NCBI GenBank assembly: GCA_028289805.1
Contig: JANQNI010000280.1
Location: 1-5,067, forward strand
From: Thermoplasmatota archaeon
Lineage (GTDB): Archaea > Thermoplasmatota > E2 > JACPAO01 > JAHFTW01
Reading direction: 5' to 3'
DNA: 5,067 nt
This document shows, in pieces, positions 1-5,067 of the stretch. The first letter of the stretch is position 1. Every line of letters starts with the position of its first letter. The position numbers and the translations under genes were made by a program. The notes below the pieces were generated by a model that worked only from the letters and a program-made list of their open reading frames with translations, did not search any database and was not told the origin of the DNA.

Positions 1-2
1 TG

Positions 3-761
3 CAGGTCTTCCCCGACCTCACCGTCGACGTGGAGCAGAAGGCGTGCGGCGAGACGTGGTCCACCATCTACCCCGCCGGCGGCACCACCCTCGACGAGGG
101 CTACGGCCGCTCGGGCGCCTCCAGCTGGAGCTACGAGATGAGCGGCCGCGGCCGCGTCGCCCCCTGGGGTCAGCCCGTCATCACCGCCGACCCCCGCACG
201 CAGGAAATCGAGAGCTGGCGCGGCGTCATGCACGCCTTCCTGCACGTCGAGCAGTACGGCGGCCTGCCCACCGTCACCGAGGTCGCGGGCGACGGCGGCA
301 GCCTCGCCGTCACCGTCGAGAACCAGGGCTACGGCAACCTGATCAGCACCACCCTCACCATCGCCGGCAAGGCTGTGGCCCTGCCCGAGCTACAGCCGGG
401 CCAACAGACCACCGTGCGCGTCTCCGGCACCTTCGCCGACGGCGCTACCGTGCCCGTCGAGGTGGAGTGGAAGAAGCGCTACCACCCCGAGAGCAACTGG
501 GGCCACGCGCGCCTGGCCGTCGAACTGGACGGCGTCGGCAGTGCCCTCGTGGGGCTGCTGCCCGAACTCCCGCCGGTGCCCGACATGAGCCACCTGCTGC
601 CCGAGGCGCCGCCCTTGGTCGACGAGGCCCTGGAGCGCGTGGTGCCGGAGCCCCTGAGCGCGGCGGCCAGCGTCCAGGAGGCCCCGGGCGTCTGGCCCGG
701 ACTGACCGTGGTGGCGCTGGCAGCGGCCGGCTTCGCGCTGCGCCGGACGCGCCTCGACTAG
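3..761 (+). CDS. C-terminal part of a surface protein with CARDB-like domain and C-terminal membrane anchor (5' truncated by window)
   Basis: The frame is open to the left edge, so the true start lies outside the window; the GTG at 30 is not a credible start. 252 residues are visible (numbered from the codon at 3). Residues 98-160 look like a CARDB/Ig-like beta sandwich: alternating strands with VENQGYGN, then LPELQPGQQTTVRV. Residues 185-220 form a Pro/Leu/Glu-rich stalk. Residues 228-252 hold PGVWPG, a hydrophobic stretch of about 14 residues (LTVVALAAAGFAL) and the tail RRTRLD. This tripartite end resembles archaeal PGF-CTERM sorting signals, or a plain C-terminal anchor, and implies an exported protein displayed outside the cell. 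One Cys (residue 15) is visible. There is no catalytic motif, so the function is unknown. A small GCGGC-CCC-GCCGC hairpin (763-775) follows the stop. Coding status is secure by composition and domain shape; the sorting interpretation is inference. Confidence 0.8.
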   Translation, partial: QVFPDLTVDVEQKACGETWSTIYPAGGTTLDEGYGRSGASSWSYEMSGRGRVAPWGQPVITADPRTQEIESWRGVMHAFLHVEQYGGLPTVTEVAGDGGSLAVTVENQGYGNLISTTLTIAGKAVALPELQPGQQTTVRVSGTFADGATVPVEVEWKKRYHPESNWGHARLAVELDGVGSALVGLLPELPPVPDMSHLLPEAPPLVDEALERVVPEPLSAAASVQEAPGVWPGLTVVALAAAGFALRRTRLD

Positions 762-1066
762 TGCGGCCCCGCCGCAAACGCGACGAACCGGAACCATCCG
801 CCCCACACGGCGTAGAACGACGCCACCGCGCCCGGGAGCCCAGACCGTGCGCGCCGGGCCCAGCCGCGCCGACAGCACCCTCCGCAGCGCCCAGCGCAGC
901 CACAGCGTCTGCACCGGAAAGGATACTGTGGGCGCGGCCGTCGAAGGTCGAGTCCGCCCACGGCCGGAAGAACCGGAACGCGCTGGCCCCAGGCAGGGGG
1001 CCGCGAGCGCGGGCATCGACGGGCGAGCCACGCAACGCGACGGCGCCCAGCGTACCTGAGGCGCAT
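758..1066 (-). pseudogene. Possible frameshifted membrane-protein remnant in the 762-1092 gap
   Basis: No intact gene fills the 331 nt between the surface-protein stop and the dehydrogenase stop. On the minus strand three successive frames carry protein-like text instead of the usual Arg/Pro/Gly shadow text. About 1035-916 reads ...FRFFRPWADSTFDGRAHSIL. About 914-838 reads VQTLWLRWALRRV...ARTVWAPG. About 835-758 reads AVASFYAVWGGWFRFVAFAAGPH and then TAG. Each step moves the frame the same way, equivalent to one extra base. Joined, they give roughly 90 aromatic- and Arg-rich residues resembling part of a membrane protein. The junctions lie near 915-935 and at the CCCGGGCGCGG run near 828-838. 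An ATG at 1066-1064 opens a third-frame leader (MRLRYAGRRRVAWLA) that would need one more shift. The final TAG interlocks with the surface-protein TAG in the palindrome CTAG (758-761). It could be a decayed gene, an assembly with indel errors, or chance. I recognise no family. Confidence 0.3.
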
Positions 1067-1092
1067 CGGCCGTTCCGGAAGCGGTCGGCGGC

Positions 1093-2646
1093 CTACAGGC
1101 TGAACTCGATCCCCTGCGCCAGCGGCAGGTCGCGGCCCCAGTTGATGGTGTTCGTCTGCCGGCGCATGTACTGCTTCCAGGAGTCGCTGCCGCTCTCGCG
1201 GCCGCCGCCGGTGTCCTTCTCGCCACCGAAGGCGCCGCCGATCTCGGCCCCGGAGGTGCCGATGTTGACGTTGGCGATGCCGCAGTCGCTGCCGCGGGCG
1301 GAGAGGAACTCCTCCGCCTCGCGCAGGTCGTTGCTGAAGATGGCGCTGGAGAGTCCCTGCCGGACGCCGTTGTGCCAGGCCATCGCCTCGTCCGCGTGCT
1401 CGTACTCGAAGAGGTACAGGACGGGGGCGAAGGTCTCGTCCTGGGCGAGGGGGAAGGCGTCGGGGCCGCCGGGGACGAAGAAGACGGTGGGCTGGACGTA
1501 GCAGGAGCCCAGTTCGGGCATGGCCTTGCCGCCGACCAGCAGTTCGGCGCCCTGCTTCTCGGCCTCGGCGACGGCCGCCTCGAACGTCGCCACGGCGTCG
1601 GCGTCGATGAGGGGGCCCATCAGGTTCGTGGCGTCGAGGGGGTCGCCGACGGTGACCTGCTGGTACGCCTTCAGCAGCGTCTCCTGGAACTGCTGCCGGA
1701 CGTCCTTGTGCAGGAAGACGCGGCGGGTGCTGGTGCAGCGCTGGCCGGCGGTGCCGACGGCGCCGAACAGGACGGCGCGCACGGCGAGGTCCAGGTCGGC
1801 GGAGGGGGTGACGAGGATGCCGTTGTTGCCGCCCAGCTCGAGGATGGTGCGGCCCATGCGCTCGGCGACGGCCTTGCCGACGTGGCGGCCCATGCGGCAG
1901 GAGCCGGTGGCGCTGACGAGGGGGACGCGGTCGTCGCGCACCAGCAGTTCGCCGACGGGGTGGGCGGCGCCCTGGACGAGGGTGGCGACGCCGGGGTGGC
2001 CGTGCTCCAGCAAGACGTCGGCGAGGGTCTTGTGCAGGGCGACGGCGGTGAGGGGGGTCTTCTCGCTGGGCTTCCAGACGACGGTGTCGCCGCACACGAG
2101 CGCGAGGGCGGCGTTCCAGCCGTAGACAGCCATGGGGAAGTTGAAGGCGGTGACGATGCCGACGACGCCGAGGGGGTGCCACTGCTCGTACATGCGGTGG
2201 TGGGGCCGCTCGGAGTGCATCGTGTTGCCGTAGAGCATGCGGCTCTGGCCGACGGCCATGTCGACGATGTCGATGATCTCCTGCACCTCGCCGAGGCCCT
2301 CCTGGAGGCTCTTGCCCATCTCGAGGCTCACGAGCTTGCCCAGGGCGTCCTTGTGATCCCGGAGGCGCTCGCCCCAGGCGCGCACGACCTGGCCGCGCTC
2401 GGGGGCGGGCACCATGCGCCACGCCTCGAAGGCGGTCTTGGCGGCGACGATGCAGTCCTCCACCTGCTCGGGGGTGGCGTCGTGGATGGTGGCCAGCAGG
2501 GCGTCGTCGATGGGGGTGTGGACGTCGCGCGTGGGGCCGCCGGCGAGGAAGGCGGTGCCGTCGTGGGTGGCGGCGACGGTCTGGGCGGGGTCGATGCCGA
2601 GTTCGAGCAGCAGGTCGCCGTGGGCGGTGGCGAGGGTCTGGGTCAT
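1093..2646 (-). CDS. ALDH7-family aldehyde dehydrogenase (alpha-aminoadipate semialdehyde dehydrogenase / antiquitin type)
   Basis: A 517-residue protein, about the usual length for this family, predicted to be a soluble NAD(P)-dependent enzyme oxidising an aldehyde to its acid. Catalytic parts are all present: Asn169 in AFNFP, Lys192 in WKPSEKTP (cofactor), ATGS at 247-249, the general base Glu270 in LELGGNN, the nucleophile Cys304 in GTAGQRC, and Glu404 in DETFAP. Family-specific text is nearly identical to my memory of human ALDH7A1: GEVQE (119-123), SDCGIANVNI, SGAEIGGAFGGEK (465-477), GGGRESGSD and DLPLAQGI near the C terminus. The Arg before the catalytic Cys and the Glu-rich GEVQE segment are the features tied to aminoadipate-semialdehyde preference in ALDH7 structures, so lysine catabolism is the best guess; other aldehydes are possible. 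I chose the ATG at 2646-2644 because homology begins just after it and a TATA-like element lies 27 nt upstream. No Shine-Dalgarno is present, suggesting a leaderless mRNA. The gene is divergent from the PH-domain operon. Confidence 0.95.
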   Translation of the reverse strand: MTQTLATAHGDLLLELGIDPAQTVAATHDGTAFLAGGPTRDVHTPIDDALLATIHDATPEQVEDCIVAAKTAFEAWRMVPAPERGQVVRAWGERLRDHKDALGKLVSLEMGKSLQEGLGEVQEIIDIVDMAVGQSRMLYGNTMHSERPHHRMYEQWHPLGVVGIVTAFNFPMAVYGWNAALALVCGDTVVWKPSEKTPLTAVALHKTLADVLLEHGHPGVATLVQGAAHPVGELLVRDDRVPLVSATGSCRMGRHVGKAVAERMGRTILELGGNNGILVTPSADLDLAVRAVLFGAVGTAGQRCTSTRRVFLHKDVRQQFQETLLKAYQQVTVGDPLDATNLMGPLIDADAVATFEAAVAEAEKQGAELLVGGKAMPELGSCYVQPTVFFVPGGPDAFPLAQDETFAPVLYLFEYEHADEAMAWHNGVRQGLSSAIFSNDLREAEEFLSARGSDCGIANVNIGTSGAEIGGAFGGEKDTGGGRESGSDSWKQYMRRQTNTINWGRDLPLAQGIEFSL

Positions 2647-2669
2647 GGTCGCCGCACCGGTCGCCAACG

Positions 2670-2676
2670 TTTGAAA
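2670..2676. promoter_or_regulatory. Shared TATA-like element (TTTGAAA / TTTCAAA) in a 51-nt divergent promoter
   Basis: This is the only AT-rich patch between the two divergent starts. Its centre (2673) is 27 nt from the A of the dehydrogenase ATG (2646) and 25 nt from the G of the PH-operon GTG (2698). Read on either strand it gives TTTSAAA, close to the archaeal TATA consensus. Archaeal TATA boxes sit about 26-27 nt before the transcription start, so both transcripts would begin at or within a base or two of their start codons. Neither start has a Shine-Dalgarno sequence, which fits. There is no bacterial -10-like TANNNT near either start. The assignment depends on the GTG at 2698 being correct. 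Confidence 0.5.
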
Positions 2677-2697
2677 GCCTCGGGCCCTCCCCGGCGC

Positions 2698-3753
2698 GTG
2701 CCCCGGCCGTTGCCCGTTGACTACTTGCAGGAGGACGAGGAGGCGCTGCACGAGTCGGGCCGCCACCCGCTGTCGGTCCTCGACGAGTTGCTGGGGATGT
2801 TCGTCCTCCTCGCCGTGCTGGCGGCGGGCACCGCGTGGGCCGTCTTGCGGTTCCTGCCGCAGTTGTGGCTGTACCTGGGGCTCCCGGTGGTGGTGGCCGC
2901 CGGCGTGGGCTTCGTCCTGTTCCTGGTGGCGTCCGTGTGGCGGGTGCAGACGAGCCACTACGTCGTGACGCCGGAGCGGACGTACAAGGCGTACGGCCGC
3001 ATCCGCTTCAACCTCCTCCAGACGACGTACGACAAGGTGACGGACCTGCACGTGCGCCAGAGCGTCTTCGGCCGCCTGTGGGGCTTCGGCACGGTTCGCC
3101 TGGAGACGGCGGGCACCGGCATCGCGTTGGAGGGCGTGCGAGACCCGTTCGGCTACAAGCAGCGCATCGAGGACGCCCGCAGCCGGTTCATCCACGCGCT
3201 GGTGGCCGAGCACGCGCCGAGCGTGGCGCGGCGGCGGGCGCGGGAGGCCACGGCGTCCACCGAGCCGGACGCGGAGGCATCTCCCGGCCCCGAGCGCGGC
3301 GACCTCTGGTCCGGCAACCCCACCCTCGCCTCCTTCCTCGCCAACGGCGCCCGCGCCCTGGTGGCGGTGTTCGTCGCCCTCGTCTTCGCCGTCGGCGGGG
3401 CCTTCGGGGAGTCCCGGTTCCTGTTGGCGACGGGGGGCCTGCTGGTCTACGCGGGCCTGGTCCTGGCCTCGGCGTGGATTCGCTACCGCTACACGCGCTA
3501 CCACGTGGAGGGGCGGGGCGTGGTCGTCACGGCCGGGTGGTTGACGCGGCGCCGCGTGGAGACCACGTACGACAAGGTGACGGACGTCACCGTCTACCAG
3601 GGCCTCCTGGCGCGGATGCTCGGCTACGGCAACATCACCATCAACACCGCCGGCAGCAACCAGGCGCCCGTCGTCTTCCAGGGCCTGAAGGACCCGGAGG
3701 GCGTCAAGGCGATCATCGACGACGCCCGGCGCCGCCGGGAGGGCCGGGCGTGA
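2698..3753 (+). CDS. Membrane protein with two bPH2 (DUF304, YdbT-like) domains
   Basis: A 351-residue membrane protein made of two copies of the unit 'two transmembrane helices plus bacterial-type PH domain'. Unit 1: the motif RHPLSVLDELL near 22-32, TM helices about 33-52 and 57-80, then a PH fold at 86-165 with YVVTPERTYKAYG, TTYDKVTDLHV and GFGTVRLETAG. A polar, probably cytosolic linker follows (172-206). Unit 2: TM helices about 212-234 and 241-260, then a PH fold at 264-343 with YHVEGRGVVVTAGWL, RRRVETTYDKVTDV and GYGNITINTAG. TTYDKVTD recurs exactly 180 residues apart. bPH2 proteins usually occur as membrane-protein pairs; in Bacillus subtilis, as I recall, ydbST is under sigma-W and linked to antimicrobial resistance. 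The molecular role is otherwise unknown. The start is uncertain: GTG 2698 fits the promoter spacing, while TTG 2710, TTG 2725 or ATG 2797 are alternatives, the last cutting into the first TM unit. The stop overlaps the next gene's start. Confidence 0.88.
   Translation: MPRPLPVDYLQEDEEALHESGRHPLSVLDELLGMFVLLAVLAAGTAWAVLRFLPQLWLYLGLPVVVAAGVGFVLFLVASVWRVQTSHYVVTPERTYKAYGRIRFNLLQTTYDKVTDLHVRQSVFGRLWGFGTVRLETAGTGIALEGVRDPFGYKQRIEDARSRFIHALVAEHAPSVARRRAREATASTEPDAEASPGPERGDLWSGNPTLASFLANGARALVAVFVALVFAVGGAFGESRFLLATGGLLVYAGLVLASAWIRYRYTRYHVEGRGVVVTAGWLTRRRVETTYDKVTDVTVYQGLLARMLGYGNITINTAGSNQAPVVFQGLKDPEGVKAIIDDARRRREGRA
3021..3045 (+). repeat. Direct repeat copy 1 within PH unit 1
   Basis: Encodes the QTTYDKVTD segment of the first PH domain. 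Its 3' 21 nt (3025-3045) are identical to 3565-3585, and over 25 nt there is a single mismatch (G at 3024, C at 3564). The copies are 540 nt (180 codons) apart, in frame. Confidence 0.85.
3561..3585 (+). repeat. Direct repeat copy 2 within PH unit 2
   Basis: Second copy of the repeat at 3021-3045, encoding ETTYDKVTD in the second PH domain. Identity is at nucleotide level, including third codon positions, whereas flanking sequence in the two domains has diverged clearly. Confidence 0.85.
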
Positions 3754-4427
3754 CGGCCGCGGACGACCCACCCGGCGCGGGCGGGGGTTGGATCCCCGTC
3801 CATGACGGAGAGGACGACCCGCCGCCCCGGACCGGCGCGTCGCACCCCCCCGGCTCCGCCGACCCCGCGGCGGACCGCCTGGCGCGGGAGTTCCTGCGCG
3901 CCCCCGAGGGGGAGTTGCGGGAGGGCAGCCTCGTGGTGCGGCCGAGCCTGTGGGCGGCGCTGGAGCGCAGCGTCAAGGTGCTGGCGGGCCTGCTGGCCTT
4001 CATCATCCCGGCGACGCTGGCCGCCCTGGGCCTGACTGCGGAGACGCCCGGCCCGGAGGCGGGGGGACTGCTGGGGGCGGTGAACCTCTGGCTGACCATC
4101 GCCGTGCCGCTGGGCGCCGCCGTCGCCCCCGCCATCCAGCTCGCCTTCACGCGCTACGTGCTCGACGACGAGGGCGTCCGGGAGCGGGTGCAGTTGCTGA
4201 GCAAGACGGAGCGCCGCGTGCCGTGGGAGAAGGTGACGGCGCTGCGCCACCGGCACACGATCCTGGACCGCGTCTTCGGCATCGGGCGCGTCGAGGTCGT
4301 CGCCTACGGGGAGCGGGGAGCCACCATCCACCTGCTGGGGCTGCGGCACCCCGACCACCTGCGCGGCCTCGTGGCGCGCCGGATGCGGGCTTCGGCCAGC
4401 GTGGACCGGCTGCTGGGCAACGACTGA
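3750..4427 (+). CDS. Membrane protein with one bPH2 (DUF304, YdbS-like) domain
   Basis: A 225-residue protein, second gene of the PH operon. Its GTG start (3750-3752) overlaps the upstream TGA in the tetranucleotide GTGA, and a clear Shine-Dalgarno, GGAGG (3738-3742), sits 7 nt upstream inside the previous gene. Translation is therefore probably coupled. Residues 1-45 are a Pro/Gly/Asp-rich, probably disordered cytosolic tail. Residues about 46-72 are amphipathic (ADRLAREFLRAPEGEL). TM helices lie at about 73-95 and 107-131. The PH domain covers about 133-212: FTRYVLDDEGVRERVQLLSKTERRV, PWEKVTALRHRHTILDRVFGIGRVEV, HLLGLRHPDHLRGLV. The RRV-x-KVT core and the following hydrophobic pattern match both PH units of the neighbour. 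Likely forms a membrane complex with that protein. In Bacillus the single-domain gene comes first; here it comes second. No enzymatic motif is visible and the exact function is unknown. Confidence 0.88.
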   Translation: MTAADDPPGAGGGWIPVHDGEDDPPPRTGASHPPGSADPAADRLAREFLRAPEGELREGSLVVRPSLWAALERSVKVLAGLLAFIIPATLAALGLTAETPGPEAGGLLGAVNLWLTIAVPLGAAVAPAIQLAFTRYVLDDEGVRERVQLLSKTERRVPWEKVTALRHRHTILDRVFGIGRVEVVAYGERGATIHLLGLRHPDHLRGLVARRMRASASVDRLLGND

Positions 4428-4436
4428 CCCAGCGGC
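4409..4436 (+). terminator. Hairpin spanning the stop codon of the PH operon
   Basis: GCTGCTGGG (4409-4417) pairs with CCCAGCGGC (4428-4436) as a 9-bp stem with one G-U pair. The 10-nt loop (4418-4427) contains the TGA stop. No U tract follows, only a short pyrimidine run, so this is not a classical intrinsic terminator. It lies between convergent genes and could mark the 3' end of either transcript. The pairing is seen directly; the role is inferred. Confidence 0.3.
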
Positions 4437-4448
4437 GCCCCCTTCGAC

Positions 4449-4985
4449 TCAGGACCGGGCCTTGAGCGGGACCGACAGGGCCTCGAGGTCGACGGCGACC
4501 TCGACGGGCACCTCGCCGCGCTCCTGGGCCTTCAGCGCCTCGAAGCGTTGGGCGACCTCGCGCAGCAGGATGTCGCCGAGTTCGGCCTCCAGCCAGGGAA
4601 GCAGCACGTTCTCCTCGTACTCGACGTAGTCGTGCAGGGTGGCGGCCACCTCCTCGAGGGCCTTGCGCAGGTCCTTGCCAGTCTGGACGCGCTGGCTCAG
4701 CACGTCGAGGGCGGAGCGCAGGGCACCGTTGCGGATCTCCACCTCCTCCAGGCGGGGTTGGTGGATGTCGGCGAGGTGCTCGCGGGCGACGTGCAGGAGG
4801 CTCATGTCCTCCGCCTCCAGGTGCGGGACGAGAACGTTGGCGTTGAAGTCGAGGACGCTGGCAGCCAGGGCCTCGACGGGGCCGCGCGTGCTGCTGCGTC
4901 CTAGCTGGGCCTTGATGCGGCCCACGAGGTCGCGCACCTCGTCGTGGTCTTCGTGCAGGGCGTTGAGGACGTTGATAACCGTCAT
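4449..4985 (-). CDS. Hemerythrin-like HHE-domain protein
   Basis: A 178-residue, all-helical, Cys-free, probably cytosolic protein. Its four-helix bundle would hold a diiron site. Helix A has His11 and His14 in LHEDHDEVRDL, helix B has His55-x3-Glu59 in PHLEAED, helix C has His70 and His75, and helix D has His118-x3-Glu122 followed by EENVLLP (124-130). This is the usual order of the HHE cation-binding family, whose members bind oxygen or NO, sense oxygen, or handle iron stress. One oddity: in EENVLFP-type homologues the helix D ligand His is four residues before the first Glu of EEN, and that position here is Tyr120; His118 may substitute. Residues 145-178 are a charged tail outside the fold. 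The ATG at 4985-4983 is chosen because the domain starts eight residues later; a GTG at 5036 would add 17 Pro/Gly-rich residues of no family character. Convergent with the PH operon, 21 nt apart. Confidence 0.85.
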   Translation of the reverse strand: MTVINVLNALHEDHDEVRDLVGRIKAQLGRSSTRGPVEALAASVLDFNANVLVPHLEAEDMSLLHVAREHLADIHQPRLEEVEIRNGALRSALDVLSQRVQTGKDLRKALEEVAATLHDYVEYEENVLLPWLEAELGDILLREVAQRFEALKAQERGEVPVEVAVDLEALSVPLKARS

Positions 4986-5067
4986 GGTGGGATCCCCGTG
5001 CGACCCTTGGGGGGCGGGGAATTGGAGGGCCTGCACGGGGGCGGTTGGGGCCGGGGGGACGAAAGGG
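4986..5067 (-). promoter_or_regulatory. Upstream region of the hemerythrin-like gene
   Basis: A very GC-rich leader. The only AT-rich patch is AATT with flanking bases at about 5019-5026, centred some 37 nt before the ATG. If it is the TATA element, transcription would begin about 10 nt before the start codon. The leader contains GGGGAUC, a weak one-mismatch match to the GGUGAUC part of the anti-anti-SD sequence. No operator or clear Shine-Dalgarno is visible, and no further gene is recognisable before the right edge. Confidence 0.25.

Noticed and set aside
940..962. GGTCGAGTCCGCC resembling a tRNA T-arm
   Set aside because: It lacks the TTC of the T loop, and no acceptor, D or anticodon stem can be fitted around it.
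847..1059. Small plus-strand ORF in the 762-1092 gap
   Set aside because: No ribosome site, no hydrophobic core, low-complexity Arg/Ala/Gly/Gln text. The minus strand gives more protein-like strings.
44..1501. Plus-strand frame overlapping the surface protein, the gap and the dehydrogenase
   Set aside because: It is Arg/Pro/Ala/His-rich throughout with no domain; it is a GC-driven open frame.
1372..2697. Very long open plus-strand frame upstream of the first PH gene, antisense to the dehydrogenase
   Set aside because: It is rich in Gly, Ala, Val and His in the manner of a shadow frame opposite a GC-rich gene. The PH-protein homology starts only near 2740.
2647..3771. Minus-strand extension of the dehydrogenase frame far upstream of its ATG
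   Set aside because: It lies opposite the PH gene and consists of Arg/His/Gln/Pro/Gly-rich shadow sequence. Dehydrogenase similarity begins at the ATG at 2646.
3624..4358. Minus-strand ORFs opposite the second PH gene
   Set aside because: They are Gln/Arg/Pro/Gly-rich shadows. The plus-strand gene has TM helices, a PH domain and a Shine-Dalgarno sequence.
4989..4996. GGGATCCC palindrome before the hemerythrin-like gene as an operator
   Set aside because: An 8-bp palindrome is expected by chance, and a near-identical GGATCCCC occurs inside the second PH gene near 3790.
4986..5036. GTG at 5036 as an upstream start for the hemerythrin-like protein
   Set aside because: The added residues are Pro/Gly-rich and unlike the family. 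The HHE domain begins just after the ATG at 4985.
1..5067. CRISPR array, insertion sequence, rRNA or attachment site
   Set aside because: No regularly spaced repeats, transposase, inverted terminal repeats or RNA-gene features were seen on either strand.

Overview
This is a GC-rich window (by eye about 70% G+C) with five convincing protein-coding genes, one of them cut by the left edge, and one possible broken gene. I think the source is archaeal, perhaps a GC-rich Thermoplasmata-like or other euryarchaeal lineage, but this is tentative. Three things point that way. The two divergent genes in the middle share one AT-rich TATA-like heptamer centred 25-27 nt from both start codons, with no Shine-Dalgarno sequence, as expected for archaeal leaderless transcripts. 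The downstream gene of the operon does have a Shine-Dalgarno sequence. The first protein ends in a PG-rich motif, a hydrophobic segment and an Arg tail, like archaeal PGF-CTERM surface proteins. A GC-rich bacterium is not excluded.

Layout. Positions 1-761 (+) hold the C-terminal part of a surface protein with a CARDB-like beta domain, a Pro-rich stalk and a C-terminal membrane anchor. Positions 762-1092 contain no intact gene; the minus strand shows three consecutive reading-frame pieces that together look like a frameshifted membrane-protein remnant. Positions 1093-2646 (-) encode an ALDH7-family aldehyde dehydrogenase (antiquitin / alpha-aminoadipate semialdehyde dehydrogenase type), which is the surest call in the window. 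The 51-nt spacer 2647-2697 is a compact divergent promoter. Positions 2698-4427 (+) are a two-gene operon of membrane bPH2 (DUF304, YdbS/YdbT-like) proteins: the first has two TM-pair plus PH units, the second has one, and they overlap by 4 nt (GTGA). Positions 4449-4985 (-) encode a small hemerythrin-like HHE protein, convergent with the operon across a 21-nt gap with a hairpin at the operon end.

How the genes relate. The bPH2 pair almost certainly works together in the membrane, because the genes are translationally coupled and built from the same repeated unit. The aldehyde dehydrogenase is transcribed away from the same promoter element, so the two units may be balanced against each other, but no metabolic link is visible. 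The hemerythrin-like gene and the surface-protein gene are probably independent neighbours.
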